A stretch of 64,000 nucleotides of DNA from Ophiodon elongatus (lineage: Eukaryota > Chordata > Actinopteri > Perciformes > Hexagrammidae): NCBI GenBank assembly GCA_016806645.1, contig JACSYO010001855.1:2107001-2171000 (forward strand). Reading direction: 5' to 3'. The notes below the pieces were generated by a model. That model was given only the letters and a program-made list of their open reading frames with translations. It was not told where the DNA came from and made no database searches. The position numbers were made by a program, and so were the translations under genes. Below, piece by piece: positions 47,855 to 62,263 of this stretch. The first letter of the stretch is position 1. Each line of letters opens with the position of its first letter.

Positions 47855-49894
47855 ATGCTCATCATCTTTGATTATGATGCTATTATTTTCCAGTTAAAAC
47901 CAGAGCAATTTGCAGGACAATTGAAAAATACATTTTCACGTAGTTTATTTATTTAAAGTTATACTTTTATGTGTCCGATTCTGCAAACCTCTCTAACAGA
48001 CACGCTGCACCTTCCCCACGCAGCCCCTCTGCCCGTCCACCGCTCCTCTTCTCCGGCCGGCCCGTCGGTGGGAAGCCCCCGGGGGGATGCCGCATGTCAC
48101 ATGTTCCTCGCGGCTGCTGGTGGGAAAGTGACACCTCCCGCTAAATGCAGCCGGATTACCATGCCAATGTGTATCTGTTAAATACGTGCAATGTCACCCA
48201 GTTTGTAGGCTTTTTTTTTGTCATTCAGATTGAGGCTGAAGAGTTGCACATGAGTTTATCACCATGTTGTGAGCGCAGCAATTCAGGCTGTAAACAGTGC
48301 AAATTGGTTCAATAGCGTGCATTTAACACGGTGTCAACACAGAGGCAGCCTGCCTTTGCACCAAATCATTGTCTGCATAAAACCATTGTAAACGATGTGC
48401 TAATACAGCCAGGGGGTGTCAAATGGTTGTGGTAAATAGTGACCAGGGAAAAAAATAAAACAGACGTCGCCAGAAATGTGTTTGTTCATTTATAAAAATC
48501 ATATTCAGGAGCAACATTTTGTTTCTTCAAATAAGCAAATTAACAGCAAAAAATGTCAGTCAGTTTGTGTCATTTGTCATCAAAAATAAGGAAACCTTGA
48601 CATATATATTGTATGGTGCACTGATGCGCTATCCAACAGGAAAAATGATAATTTGTGTGAAAAAAAAAAACACAACGAATCCGTACAAAAATCCTACATG
48701 GTTCCCAAAACGGTGTCCAATGTTGTGACTTCTCATGCACTAATCTTAACGTTTGCATGTGAGGCAGCGTTTCCCATAATTGACGTAAAAAAGAAACTCT
48801 CACTCAGTGCGACCCCTGACTCAATATCCCCTTGCCTATTGATGCATATATATATGTAACATCAAATTAAATTACATCCCCGCCTGCCCTGCCCATGATA
48901 ATATTCCTTCACATAATCTGTCAAATTCTTCACAAAGACACTTTACCTCTTCTCGAACCCAATTATAGGAATTGTAGAAGATGATGGTGAGGAGGAAATA
49001 AATAAAGCTTTGGACTTGGAGTGGAATGATGTTTTGATTTTGATTGACTGAAATGTGTGTTTATGTTAAAAAAAGTGCCTATTTCACAATATATCCTGAA
49101 GTGTTTCATAATATCACTAGTAATCTGTAAAATGCTTTATTCTCATCAAGGCCTAATGATATCACCTTAAGGCAAATTATCTAATATTTCTCCCCTAATA
49201 CAGATTGTACTCCATCCCTTTATTTGCTTTATAAAAAGGTGTCCTTGTCTGTTAATCCAGTGGAGAAGTGAATATCCCACATCCTAATCAAAGTCATTGT
49301 GCTGTCTCTTGAAATTAAGGACTGCACCTTTAAATTGTCAATTACTCTGAGGTTAAGTGGACTGAATAGACCCAATGATTCAAATCAGGTGTTACAATTT
49401 ACTGCACATAGCTATCTGACTTCATTTCATTTGGGCCTGAATCTCTCCTGTAGACTATTAAGTGATTTATTACACAAAGGGACATAGTTAGACTCCTAAT
49501 CCATGATTGTTTACTAAATAACACATTTTTATATCATTTTAAACTACACATCGATAGATCTTTATTCTACATGATTAGACTCAAATTCAGCACTGGGTCG
49601 TAATAACAGTGTGGAGGACTGTAAAAAGATTCCATTACAAGTAAAAGTCCTACTCTGCTCTCAGAAAAGTATAATCAAGAAAATGTACTTAAAGTATCTC
49701 AACACGGAAAAATGATCCCTGTGACTGTTTTATCAGTTCGTTGCAGTTGAGATGCAGCTCATGTTTTATTATTTTAATATGCTGATTATTTTCTCTACTG
49801 GTTTGTTAGATGGTCTGTAAATCTTCAGGAAACAGTGATAAATGCACATCACATTTACATAGAGGCAAAGTGACATTTTAAAATAGCTAGTTTT

Positions 49895-50058
49895 GTCTGA
49901 ACATTAATCAAACCTCATAATTATTCAATTTACTGTAATTTAAGATCAAGAAAAAGCAGAAAATCGTTACCTTTCAGAGGCAGCAAACAAATTAGAATAG
50001 TTTTCATGTTATGTTGATCGACTAATCATTTACTCGACTAATCATTTCAGCTCTAATT
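49895..50058 (+). repeat. Dispersed teleost repeat (copy 5 of 5)
   Basis: Has AAAGCAGAAAATCGTTACC and ends GACTAATCATTTCAGCTCTAA, matching the family's internal block and its GCAGCTCTA-type end. Confidence 0.6.
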
Positions 50059-50579
50059 TGATTTATTGTTGGATAGCAATCTATGACAATATGTCATATT
50101 TTATAGGCTCTCATAAGTTTTATATATAAAACCTTAACCCGTAAAGTAATTATAGTAGTCAGATAAATGTTGTGGCGTAAAAGGAACAATATTTCCTACT
50201 GAATTGTAATGGAGTAAAGGTATGAAGTAGCATGACAATATTATAATTATACTTATAATATAAGTACAAGTACCTCAAATTAAGCACACTAAATAACCCA
50301 AAAGTAAAGTAATAAATACCACTAACACAGGGTCAAAGCAACCCATTGGTACTGGGTAAAGTCAACCCAGTATATTATGTTGGTGCTATATTTATCCAAA
50401 CTGGGCATATAATATAATTTAGGTAATTTTGCTCATATTACGGTGTTTGTTAATACTTTAAACTACACTGTTAAACATGTCTGAATAATAAAGTTATCAG
50501 CCAAACAGTGTTAACACCCAAACGAAGTTACCAGCCTCAAACCCATGCCGGGAGTCCAAAGACAGCCACACAAGCATCA

Positions 50580-51330
50580 ATATTTTACATTCCCTCAAGA
50601 ATCCTCTTTAAAGATGCAATCATGTCCTCCTATTCATTATCCATGTGTATGTCTTCTAGGTATGGCCTTTGTCATTAAGCAATAATTCTCCCCTCCACAG
50701 TCCCACATTACTCCACTGCTCCATACTTTTACAAATGCCTCGGGGCTATAAATACTAATGAAATCTCTTTGCTTAATTTGATTTTGCTGGTACACTTGCA
50801 GTTATGGCTGAACTTTCCCACGAGAGAGGCTGATTGAACACTTTCAAGTCCTTATGGAAGCAGGAAAACATTCCAAAGAGCTGGGGAGATCATTTCCATA
50901 ATTACCCCGATTGGCAGCCTAATGACCTTCTGTGACAATAAAAAGATCTCTTGTTAATTCCATTTCTGTCGCTGACATTCAAGAGATTCCTATCTTACAT
51001 GTTTGAGGGTTCACAAGATAACAAGTGTACTTTTTTTCCCTCCCGTTTTCAGCCAGCGGAAAGAGCAGCCCCATTCAGTTTTGCTCCCCCAGCACACTGC
51101 AGTGATGTGGCTCGGCTCGGCTCTGAAAGGGATCTACTTGTGCCTGCACAGCTCGTCCACCCTGCCCCAAAAGTTGGATAATTTATGGGCCTTGGAGAGA
51201 TTATAAAGATGGATCTTTGAGGCAATCAATTCTCATGTTGCGTTTTGAATGGTGGGATAGAAATGAAGTGCAGAATAATTAAAAAGATCACAAGTCCCCC
51301 CTCGCATGTAATAATGAGTGGCTCCAGAGG
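50580..51330. promoter_or_regulatory. Candidate conserved non-coding cluster 8 kb upstream of FOXD3
   Basis: A long non-repetitive block packed with TTCATTATCC, GTCATTAAGCAATAATTC, CTATAAATACTAATG, TCCATAATTACCCCGATTGG and GCCTAATGACC motifs. No coding frame is consistent. Of the far-upstream region this looks most like an ultraconserved developmental enhancer. Confidence 0.38.
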
Positions 51331-53025
51331 CAGTGGGCTCTGCCACATTGCCGGAGGAAGTGCTTTTGATTTGATTAAGAGGACACCCGGCCCGGTCCAA
51401 CACAGTGCTACACAATGGGGGGGGGGGTTTCACCACAGCATTGGAAATCACACTCTGTGATGTCTAAGTCAGGATGACTCAGAGCTGGCATGAGAAGTGA
51501 TGGAGGCGGTTGTTTGGAATATGTTTCACAGTGACCACAATGCTCAGAGTGTTGTGGGATGTTAAAATAAAATCCATCCGTTCTTTGCATATGAATCAGT
51601 GTCAAAATGTACCCTCAGCCCTCAGCAACTGTGATCTGTTGTGCCTTGTCAGATTCAAATGGTAATCTAAGGCCTTTTTATACCTCTGAATGCATTAGAC
51701 TAAATGTGAAATGTGCATCTGTTATTAGCCTTTTGCGTGCTTCTGAGGACAAGGACAAGCTTTTTTGGAATAAACGTCTGATATCTTGGCCCACTCACGC
51801 TGTATTGCACTTGTACTTTGCTTAGTACACAGGGTATTATTCAAAACATGGTAAAAAGCATCCAACACACATAAGTCCCTCAATTATGAATAAAGTAAAG
51901 GACATTGCAGTGAGCTGGCGAGGGCGTCCTGGTAACAGATGGTGGCATGTGTGACTGCTTTCCTCTACTGATTGGGGAACTGTAATGACACCTGGCAGCG
52001 TGCTCACATTGAATATCATTCTGCTGGTCACTTGGTCAACTCAACATTGGCACACTGCACACACTTCCAGAGAAGTGCAGCGCTGCAGGCGGTAGTTAAT
52101 TCAGTGGGGATTTCCCTTTTAAAGGTGCAAACATCTCATAACTAATCGATCCATAGACTGATTCGCCCGTACAGTGCAAATTCATGGCATGCTGTGTGCG
52201 TGTATCTCACATCTTTTGATCTGTTCTGTACCATCTCTAACACAAATGGGCCTGGTTTTTGACCTGCAAGAGGAAGCACCAATCCTTGGTTGCAAATATT
52301 AGTGAGCTAGTCATAAATCTAAATTAGTGATGTTTGGCAGCCTTGGGAATGATCACAAATTACCTAGTGGGTCATGTTTGGTATAGGTTTAAAAGAAGAA
52401 GAGCAAGACAGCAGGTGAAAATTTGTTCCATCGTCCATTTCATAGAACAATTGCCTGCACAACGACAAAATAGTAGAAGATTCTCTTCAGATGCAAAATA
52501 ATTACTTTCTTAAGTGCAAAAGGTATAAATAGGACTTAAATAGGTTTCAGACAAACAGTCCCTTGGCCAAACGTTTTTGTCACATTTTTTCCATCAACCC
52601 TTTCTCAACTCTTTAAACGTGTGTTCCTTCTCAACTGTAGACAGCCTGATTATGTAGCCATAATATTTTCTTTAGTGTTTTCTTTCTTCAGTGTCAAAGA
52701 ATCAGCCTATTTAAACTGTATATACCTGAATCATGTGTACTTATAATGTAATTGGCACATTCAAATTAAGAATTGAACATATGTATGCCACATGAGACAT
52801 TCTTTATGAATTTTTAGATGGTATATTCCTGTATTCCACCTCCAAAATAAAACAAACAACACATTTTAGAAGCCTGTTGAGTTTGATGTAGTACATTATA
52901 GGATTCACCTTTATAGGTGAATATTGTTGTCAAAATATACCAATTTTAATTCTGTACGTCCAATCTAAACCCATAGCAGCCAATGCACAACATACATTAG
53001 AAGACACCAACACAGAATGTAAAAG

Positions 53026-53047
53026 TATATATATATATATATATATA
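53026..53047. repeat. (TA)11 microsatellite
   Basis: Uninterrupted TA dinucleotides. Confidence 0.95.
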
Positions 53048-53772
53048 CAACATTTTAACTTATTATAATGTTTTTGTCCATAAACACACTGCTGTGATTA
53101 GTTGTGAAATAACTTCTTCATATTTTTTACCCCCCCTTGTTAACAAAAATAATTGGTTTATAACTTTCTTTCAATCCAGTGGCTTCTGGTTCACTGAAGG
53201 AGCTTGTGGAGGATCAAGCAAATTATTTAAACATTTTCCAAAATCATCAAAGTCCTGTGGTTAATTGTTACTTGGCTTGCTTCTTCTTGGGCTGTAATGT
53301 CACAACTCAAGAACCAAAGTGAGGCTAAAAGGTTAATGTGGCCATGTGATTGGACTTGAAGAAGCAACCTAGAACAGCAAATTTAATTATCATGTTAGAA
53401 TTCTCCATCAAAACAATCTATACTAGAAATTAGGGGAATTCCTGTCAGATGACTCTTGTTAGTGGAGCTAATGTGGCTAATGTTATTTGGAGCAGCCTTA
53501 CACCTTCTTTGAATGTTATCAAATGTTTACAAAAGAGCTTAATGTGCTAAAATGCAATCAGAGAATCTACTGGTTACTCTGTGGCAGCAGTGTTCCCTGG
53601 CTTAGTGATGCATTGTGGGTAAATAACATTGAAACAAAGGTTGCCTAAATGTTTATCTCATATTCTTAATTTCCACAGGGCTGTGAAAACTCACAATAGG
53701 AGGTTATTTCTATTCATTTTCTGATAATATTGATATGCTTTTATTAGACCGCTGACAGAAATATGACCTAAA

Positions 53773-53866
53773 ATGAGGGGCGAGAGGGACGTCGGGGACG
53801 CTGGGAACGAATGGGAACGTTGTGATTACATGGTCAACGCCATAAAACGGTACGCCCTGATGACAG
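53773..53866 (+). CDS. Orphan exon candidate, function unknown
   Basis: An ATG-initiated 31-codon frame ends at an ACAG|GTGATT donor. It carries nine CpGs in 94 bases, whereas the surroundings are CpG-poor. The product starts MRGERDVGDAGNEWERCDYM. I do not recognise it. A possible acceptor (CCCCTTACAG) follows at 54140, but no known protein emerges. It could be the first exon of an unrecognised or lineage-specific gene, a non-coding RNA exon, or chance. Confidence 0.25.
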
Positions 53867-56800
53867 GTGATTCTGCAATGATCACTCTATCACCATGACA
53901 GCATTTTGTGATTGTCTCACCATGTTTTTGTGTTGCAAACTGACATTGCTGCATCATTTTCAACACAGTTCTATGTGCTGAAAGGGAAATGATTTGTGTT
54001 TCTCCAACACAGATGCTTGAGTGTAATTATTGTGCAGTATCAGTGAATCCTTACTCTTTAATGCGCACTTCTTCTGCTGCTTAGTTATTAGGTTTTTGTT
54101 GCACTTGTGTTATGGCTACCCGCCTTATTTCCCCTTACAGGGACTCGTCCTCCTGGATCAGGTTTGCTGCATCCTGCAAAGAGGCCTTCAAACTTTCAGA
54201 GGCTCACAAAGGACCCATTCTCTTCTGTGTTGCTCTTCTTCATCACCCAGCTCCAGGGCATAGCAGATCTGCTCAAACCCTAGTATTGTCTGGGCAAAAC
54301 CACATATTAAATTTGCCCTGCATAAGCCATTTCATTGAGCAGTAGAAGGAATTCCTTTGCTGGGTCATTCATCTGTGTACATGGTTTGGACACACATTTG
54401 AAACAAAGCAAGCCAGTCAAGGATAATATTGAGGAAGTTACATACATTTCAAGCTTTGCAGCATATGTCATTTCTGTTTCTTGCTCTTTTTGCATTGGAG
54501 CTGGTGCAGATTCATGCAGCGAGAACATCACCAGACTGTAGCTGCGAGCGATCCAAAAATTTCTCCCTGCATATGTAATGTTTTGCACTTCATTAGGAAT
54601 TCTGGATTTTCCCCATCAGGAATGTCAACTGAATATAAAGAGAGGGAAACTAAGAGAGCTCTCTATCCACTGCAAACAATTAACAATGAATAATAAAAAG
54701 AAAAAGTTGAAGAAATCTGATTCAAGCCAACCGGTTGTCCTGTGGATAATTCATCAGTTCTGTATTGGAATAGTCCATGAACGTGACTCTTGTGTGTTCA
54801 TTTTAGTTATGAATACATTGCGTATTCCATATCTGTAATTTAATCTCTGAACAAGCACAGCATGGTTTACGAAGCTAATCACTTTATGACCATGTTAATG
54901 ACTTATGTTGTGCTACTTGTCTTTATTGTGATTATTCTTTTGTGATTAGTATAGTTTTTTTTTAGTCATGCAAATAGGATCTTTATGAAACATAAAAAAG
55001 GAAACTGTCTGCAAACAAACTTTGTTAATTGTGTTAAAAAAATGAACGTGTTGAAAATCTTGTCTTTCTCTAGGAGAGATTTTTTCACATGCAGAAAATA
55101 GTTTGATAGATTATGGATTATATATGACTTTTCAACCTATTCAACCATCAACCAGACCATTTTGCTCTTTGACAAACTTCTAAATGAAGAAAACACATGC
55201 AAATGAAGCACAGCGGAAACATGCTGCAAATTCAGAAATGCACTATTGTTGATGACCCGTCAATGTGTTCTGATGATTCTTGTAGTACTGCAGTGAAAAA
55301 ATCCCCTGAAACCCCAAAAGTATTTTCTTCATAGACCACCATCATTAAAACAATATGGCCACCTCAAACTGCAAACAAGGTCCATCATTGCTCTTTGTAT
55401 TACAATTGTTTTATTTAAAACGTTCCAAAAGCCCAGAAAAACATCAACTCACGACATTCCACTACACAACCTGAAAGCTAGAAAACATTTTTGGCCTATC
55501 CTCTCAGCTCGTAATTTTCATCCCAAGTGAATGAAATCTGGTATTGAGTTTGAATAATAGGCACTGTGATCCAATCACATACTTTTCCTCTTTACTTTTA
55601 GTATACTAAAGCTGCCCTTTCAAAGTTTGCACTGTTGCATGCAGTATCCCTTCAATTGACACATTCTACTTAGTTATAACATTGCGCCTTGAACTGTGAC
55701 CCTCTTTATAGTGTATTTTTTGCACAAAGGATTGTGGGTCAGAATAGCCAGAAAAGCATGCTGGCTTGCATGCTGCAAAAATGCGACCGGATCCAGCAGG
55801 ACATTCTGGTATTTTAACATACTGCTTTTGACATAATATGTATTGGGACATACAGAATCTTTCCTGGCATGCTAAATAGTATGGTAGTATGGTAGTATGG
55901 GTATTGGAATGCACAGATGCTCACATCCAAGAGCATGTTCATCAGTTTTAAGTGTACCCTAGACACTTTTATTTTAAACTCAGTTCTGTTTTGTTCTGCA
56001 CAACTTGCAGTGCTGTTTGTATTTGCTTGTGTTTCCTCTTTTTGGTTCTGTTTATATCTGCGGTGCATTTTGTTACAATGTGTATGTGTTGTCAAATTTC
56101 TTTATTGAATTGTGTTTTTTTTTTTACTTGCAGTGCACTGAGCTCTCAGGGCCACTGTATCTCACACCTTCTTAAAAATGTGTGAAATTGGTGTTCAGAT
56201 AATCCATTACATAGAGTCCCACAGCGCACAGACCCTCAAGATAGACTCTACATACAGGACACAGCTTACTTTACAACATGTCAGTCCTGCAAGTTGAAAA
56301 AGGTCAAAGTGAGAGTTGAATGCTATTCATTTATCTAGCTCATTGAAAATGTTCGCACTTTAGTGTTGACCTACATGCTGGGTTGCTTTACAAACCCTCA
56401 CAGCGTACAGTAGTTTACTGTGGACCCAGTGTGCCTGAACTTCCATGACCCTTGGTTATTGTACCGAAATTCCTCTCAATTTTGCACATTAATCACTCTG
56501 TAAACATTTGATTTATTTCAAAGACGCTTCCACTTACCTTAAATTGTATTTGTCTGAAACCAAAGTCATCTGACAGGAATTCCTTTATGCGCTGCTGCTG
56601 CAGTCCAAACACGACTCTAATACAATATAAAACATCTGAGAGGTGAGCGGCTGAGGCTGACCATCATCATCTCACATGATGTTGTGTTTGCAGAGCAGTG
56701 GTGTTTTACAATAATACATTGAATTTAAGACCCAACTTATTTCTCACTGGCCAAAATGTAATTATACTGTCTGAGGCTAAACTTCAAATAACAGCTGTTA

Positions 56801-57039
56801 AAAGTTTTCCGAGGTTTTCTCTAGGCTGTGTTAACAGCCTGTCTTTGACCAAAACAGATAACAGTTCAGTTCAATTGAAGTTGAAATTAAATTGAAAGGG
56901 ACGAGATCTGTTGAGTGAAAGGAGCTTTATGTGAAAACAGGAGTCTACAGCCATACAGGCGGCTTTGTTAGGCTGTATGTATTGGAGGCATAGTTGCTTT
57001 GAGCTAAATCCTTACATTGGCATGTTTTGGTTCAATAGC

Positions 57040-57260
57040 TGTACTTTTTGCCATGTTAACCATCTTAGTTTAGCGTGTTAGCAGGCTAACCTTTGCTAAT
57101 TAGCACAAACAAAAAGGTTAGCTGTTTGAGGCTAATGGAAATGTAACACGTTTTATTTGTTCATTGGATGAATAAGAATTCTGACTTGATAATGGCGCTC
57201 AAGGAAATGTACCGATTTCATTGCAGTTTATTCGATAGTTGCAGAGATATTTCACCTTAA
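57040..57260 (+). repeat. Dispersed percomorph-type repeat with GCTAATTAGC core
   Basis: CCATGTTAACCATCTTAG, TTAGCGTGTTAGCAGGCTAA and TTTGCTAATTAGCACAAAC, followed by GAGGCTAATGGAAATG, are the ordered blocks of a repeat I recall as very common in spiny-rayed fish. Confidence 0.6.
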
Positions 57261-60200
57261 ACTACAACCTCATGTTGGCTCTTGAGTAAAAGTCAGAGAA
57301 TCACCAAAGTCTGTATGATTCATCCCTTTCGAGCACCATGAATATCTGTACAGAATTGAGCTGTACAGAGCTGTTGACATATTTTAGTCTGGACCAAAGT
57401 GGTTGACCAACCAACATTGCGTTCCCTAATAGAAATTCTGCGAGTGAAAAGAACAAACTTCAGAGATCGTCTTTAATGTCCCACTTTTTGCAATCGGTTT
57501 GAGCAGACTACCGAATAGATCAACGCTAATGTCCTGTTCGCTTCAAGAAGAAGTCCACTGGGGACTCGTATGTCCTCACACTGGTCGCGCTGACATGGTC
57601 CATTCAGTTGGCATCTGTCCCATGATCCCTCAGAGTCACAAAGTTCCCCCTGTGCTTGTGTCCGTCTGGTGTATGTCATGATCTATGCCACTGTAATCCC
57701 AGGAGAAATATCGGTCACCATGTGTGTGTTTGTACACACCGTGTAGTTACTATTCTTCTGCACCTTGTGTAAAACTGCCCTTTCCCTTTACACCATACAA
57801 GCATCTGTGTTTTGATTTTCCTTTTCTCAGCGAGTGTGTGTGTGGTATCATCTCCCCAGTGTATTCTAGGCCTCTTACTCAACTCTCACATGAGGGTGAC
57901 ACGAGGCTTCTGGTTTCACTGTAAAATTAGGTTGACATCAATAGAGTCACAAGTGTCACCATGTGGCCACCCTGCACTTCACTACAATACACAGAACGTA
58001 CTGTAAATGAACAGAGACTTGACTGAGGTCTTTCTCTTCTCTTCTTTGTGTGTGTTTGTCAGTCAGCATATGTCATCAGGCAAGACTTTCATTGATCATT
58101 TATTTTGTTATTCATCATAAACTTGAATGATTTATGTGAAGCGGGACTGACGGTTCTGGGTGTCGGTGAAAGAGTTCTAATGATGTTTCCTCCTGTTTTG
58201 TCAAAATTCACACCTGAATATATTTGGTTGCAGAAGGACAAAATAATCAGTGAAATGCCGGCATCCAGCCCACTGTTTAAGTTATGGTTCCACATGAACC
58301 AATTGGTCTATCTTGTTGTCAATCATCTCATCAATACCCCTGGTCCTTATGAACAAAATGTTCAGGCTTGGTTGTAACCGCTCTTTGCGTGTTGTTACAG
58401 CAATTCAAGCAACATTTGAGCATCACTTTTGGTTGTGTTCCATCCTAACTAATGGGAAATTAGGTTGTACAACGTTCACTTAACAGTTGCCTGTGTAATT
58501 TATTGATAATGATGTTTTAGTGAACTATTCACAGTCAGAAAGAATTATGACGTTGTTTGATTTGAGTAAAATACGTGTTAAAGTTACTTAAAATCTTTGT
58601 TTTAGTGCTTTATCAATTTACGCCTGTGTCATTTTTTTTATTATGAGGCTGTTATAAACTCATAGCTGCTGTAAGTTTCACCAAAAACCTCACAGATGTC
58701 ACAGGTTAGTTGTGTTACTGATCTGTAATGAGCTCTCATATTTAACAATTCTAATGAAATGCTTTTCTTGAATCTTGAATGCAACTTTTCACATCAAATA
58801 CATCTTCATTTTCATTTCGTCCTGGTTATTCTGAAAAAGAAAATGTGCAATACATCCGTATTTGAAGCTAATGCTTACCACTGACCGTTTGCTAAATCCC
58901 TCACCTTAACAGTGACTGGCCAATCATAGTTTAGTAAACTTAACTCAGTGTGGCCGGCCTGTATGCTTTGGATTCTGTGGTTCTAATATTAGCCGCAAAC
59001 GTTAGCATGTTAGGCTAGTCCAGGATGATAGTACGTATCAGAGCGTGGAGTGACGTTGGATTTGGGGAAGTTAACACTCTAGCCAAACTTGTTACCTGTT
59101 ATACTTTATGTTCGGCAAACACATGAATGATAACATATATTTTTGCCTGGCACATGTAGCTTTAGCCTCAGTGACTTAGCACAATATCATGTATATAGCC
59201 TTGAAGAACTATCTGAGACATCTTTAACTGTTTCTTGTTTAAAAACAAGCCAATTGAAAACATGAGAACTTCAGAGATGGCATTTTCAACCAGCGGATTG
59301 AGCTAACAATTGCCTAATTAGCTGGCTAGCTACAGTTAGTAGTATCTGCCAGTGACGACTGTCATGTCAGGCCGCAAATTCGAAAGTCAGCCGCTAGAAA
59401 TGATAAGCCTGCCAAGATTTTTGACTGCTAAATCTGCCACTGTAATTATTGATGATTGTAAACTACATATGTGCTGTGCTATAGTGAAAAGCTCGACAGG
59501 CATAGCATAACAGTAACTAAGGTGGGCGGGGCTTAACAAAGTCAGTTCCTTTTGAAGCTCATCTACATAATGCTGTTCTAGACCCAAAATAATATGATTA
59601 ATGGCTTAATGGTCAACTTTTTGTTGGGATTTGTGGTTGAAATACACAATTACCCAGAAAACCTGTCTTGGATAAATTCTCTTGAAAAAAAAACAAACAA
59701 ATGTTTTAAAACCTCCTGTAATACAAAGTAAATCCAAGCAGCTGAGTAGTGTTGAACCGCTGGCCATGAGTTGTTGCCCCTCCCTGGCCAGATCATTTGT
59801 TTTCAATGGCTGAAGGTCTCTGTTGCCCAGTCTGTGGCAGGACCAAATTAAGAGGTGCACGCAGGATGGATGAGCGCAGAGCGAATGAAAGATTGGCGGG
59901 CAGGCCAAGATTTTTCCTGTTTTCTCTCCCCTTTCTACTTTCCTTTTGCTGCCTTCTGTCAGATAGATGATGTGCGAGGGAAATATTATTTGTTCTGTTT
60001 TCACTGTTGATTCTGTCTTGTCCTCCTTTGAGTTGCTATCTCAATTTTGATGACAGAAACGAGAGATAAAGCCAAAGTAGAAGACCCGCTTTAGAGTTGT
60101 TGCTGTACTGCTGCATCTCTGGGATGAATAGTTTACAGTTCCAAATGAGGATGAGATGGTCACTGATTATGTCATCCCCCTTTGATTTTTACTGTAGTTT

Positions 60201-61286
60201 GAACAGCCAGCTGAACAACTTTTCCTAATGCTAAACATCTTAGATTAGCTTAAGGTTTTGCAACTAAAACATTCACATCCGTAATTTGAATCAAATAAAT
60301 TAAATAAGATGGAGTTCATTTTAGTTTCCATCAATTTACAAATACCTCTTAGACTTTAGATGAGAAAACTGATGCATCCAAACTCTATATTGAGCTAAAA
60401 AGAGCAAGGATATGTTTTTTTTTTATTATGATGATCAAATTGCCAGTCTGACACAGTGAAACTTCCTTGTAATCTGTGCTTAAATCTGCTAAATACTAAC
60501 AAAAATGTTTACAAGTTTGCACCTGAATCTGCCAGCAAGTGATGTGAGAAATGTGTCTCTGACATTACAAATGGCAAAGACCAAGAGAGGTAGGCGCCAA
60601 TTGCCACCAACATTGTGACAGGTGCGCAACAACTTCCACTGTGCCTGGTGAAGAGAAGAGGCCTTAGCTGCACTCGGGGTCATAGGTTACGACTCAGTCC
60701 AAATGAAATACTTCATAGCTGTTAGATTTCCTGCTTGGACAGACAGAGGGGTTAGGTCACCAAATATATATTGATCCAACTGTCACACACATTGTCCCGT
60801 TGAGTTTTGTGTTTGAGGAACTGTTGTCAAGAAATACAATAAAAGATGAGAGGCAGAACGTGCAGCAAAAAAATATTTTTAGGAGGGTTTTTTAAATGAT
60901 TATGGTAGTCGTTCTGGTTTACTGCTAACAACCATTGTGGTGCTTTCAGATATCAGGCGGTTGCCGCTGCTGCCTCCACTGTTTTCAGTGCAAACAACAT
61001 CAGCAGCAAGGAGAGGGAGGGTGGGGACTCTCTCGTAAACATGCAACCTCTTTGACAGTTGTTTCCTTGTGATGTAGTGCAGTAACTAATTATGATCATG
61101 TGTAATATTTACTATTAGCGCATGTATAATATAACCATTATAGAATTTATTTATTTATTTCTATGATAACAACACAGAGGGATTTACAATAATAAAAATG
61201 TAATTTGGACAATTGCTTTTTAATTAATGTGTGGTGTTATTACAAAATATAAATCTTGAAAAGTTGAGATTTCATTCTTGCAAACA

Positions 61287-61487
61287 GTTGACAGAACAAT
61301 CTCACCTCATTAACCATTTAGCTATGATATGCATTCGTGTGGTAGCTTTCAATCATATCTCATGATCTGCCTCAGCTCCTGTTTATTCCCTTTTAGAATA
61401 GTAAATGTTAAAATGTCCTGCAAATATCTATGTTTCCAAGCTCTAGCAAAGCTAAATGGTTATTGGAATAAGATTGTTTTGTCAATC
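61287..61487. repeat. Fold-back (inverted repeat) element, copy 1
   Basis: The left arm 61287-61322 and the right arm 61451-61487 are inverted repeats sharing CCATTTAGC, AACAATCT and GTTGACA/ATTGACA blocks. The arms are homologous to those of the element at 62264. Confidence 0.7.
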
Positions 61488-62263
61488 TTTAAAGACGACT
61501 GATAATTGCTAGCATGAAGGAAACTCTAATGAAAAATTCTCAGTTTCACATTAAGGAAATCATTCATACTTTTCAATGGTATTTATTTTCGAATTTGAAA
61601 TAAAGGGAACATCTTAAGAACTTAAGAAACAATGAAATCATCACATAGTTCCTGTAAGTGAACTATTTGGCTGTCATGTATGTGTATGTTTTCTTCCCAG
61701 AAACAGAAACAGTCATGTGACTGTGTTGTTTGATGGTGAACTGAGTCAGTCAGCGGCCATGAGATCATCCTATGGAGACAGATCATCACCCCAATTACAA
61801 AGGAGTGGGCTATGTGTCGTATTTACCACCACAGCGAGGCAATATGTGTGTCCCCTCTCAGTCTACGCCCTCATTTTACACCCCTCAACCACCACTATCA
61901 TCATCACCTCTACCACTAACCTTAACTGTCGAAGGCCTATCTCATAATGGCCAATTAAATGCCTTGATTTTAGCCAAAATGGCGTGGCAAGGAATTACTT
62001 ACCAGAGCTAGCTGGGTTACTTATCTGTAAATGGTGGTTCCTTAGCATTTGGTGGCATTTGAGGGCCCCGATCACAAGATAACTGCAGGTCATTTGTATG
62101 TTAATGACTCAATGACATGTAGTTAAGTTAGGTGTGTAGCTGAACGCCTCGCTGGAGCGAAGAGTGGGGCAATGCAGTCAGAGGTATAGAATAGAATAGA
62201 ACAAAGGGGAATAAAAGGCATAGGGAAGACCACATATAAACCAAAGATACAACATATAAACTG

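Larger units (their letters stand above)
43261..50579. other. Gene-poor region upstream of FOXD3 (proximal)
   Basis: No supported coding gene was found. It contains CT/GT and C/CT simple repeats, a GC-rich patch (47969-48180), a dispersed repeat (49895-50058), a doubtful LINE fragment (47702-47782) and two enhancer-like blocks listed separately. Neural-crest enhancers of Foxd3 are known upstream of the gene in other vertebrates. Confidence 0.5.

Noticed and set aside
54112..54345. 77-codon plus-strand frame after a CCCCTTACAG acceptor
   Set aside because: All three frames are partly open here, none matches a known protein, and the phase does not give a convincing link to the 53773 exon candidate.
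61772..62011. 79-codon Pro/Ser-rich plus-strand frame
   Set aside because: Low-complexity C/T-rich sequence with no splice or promoter context and no recognisable family.
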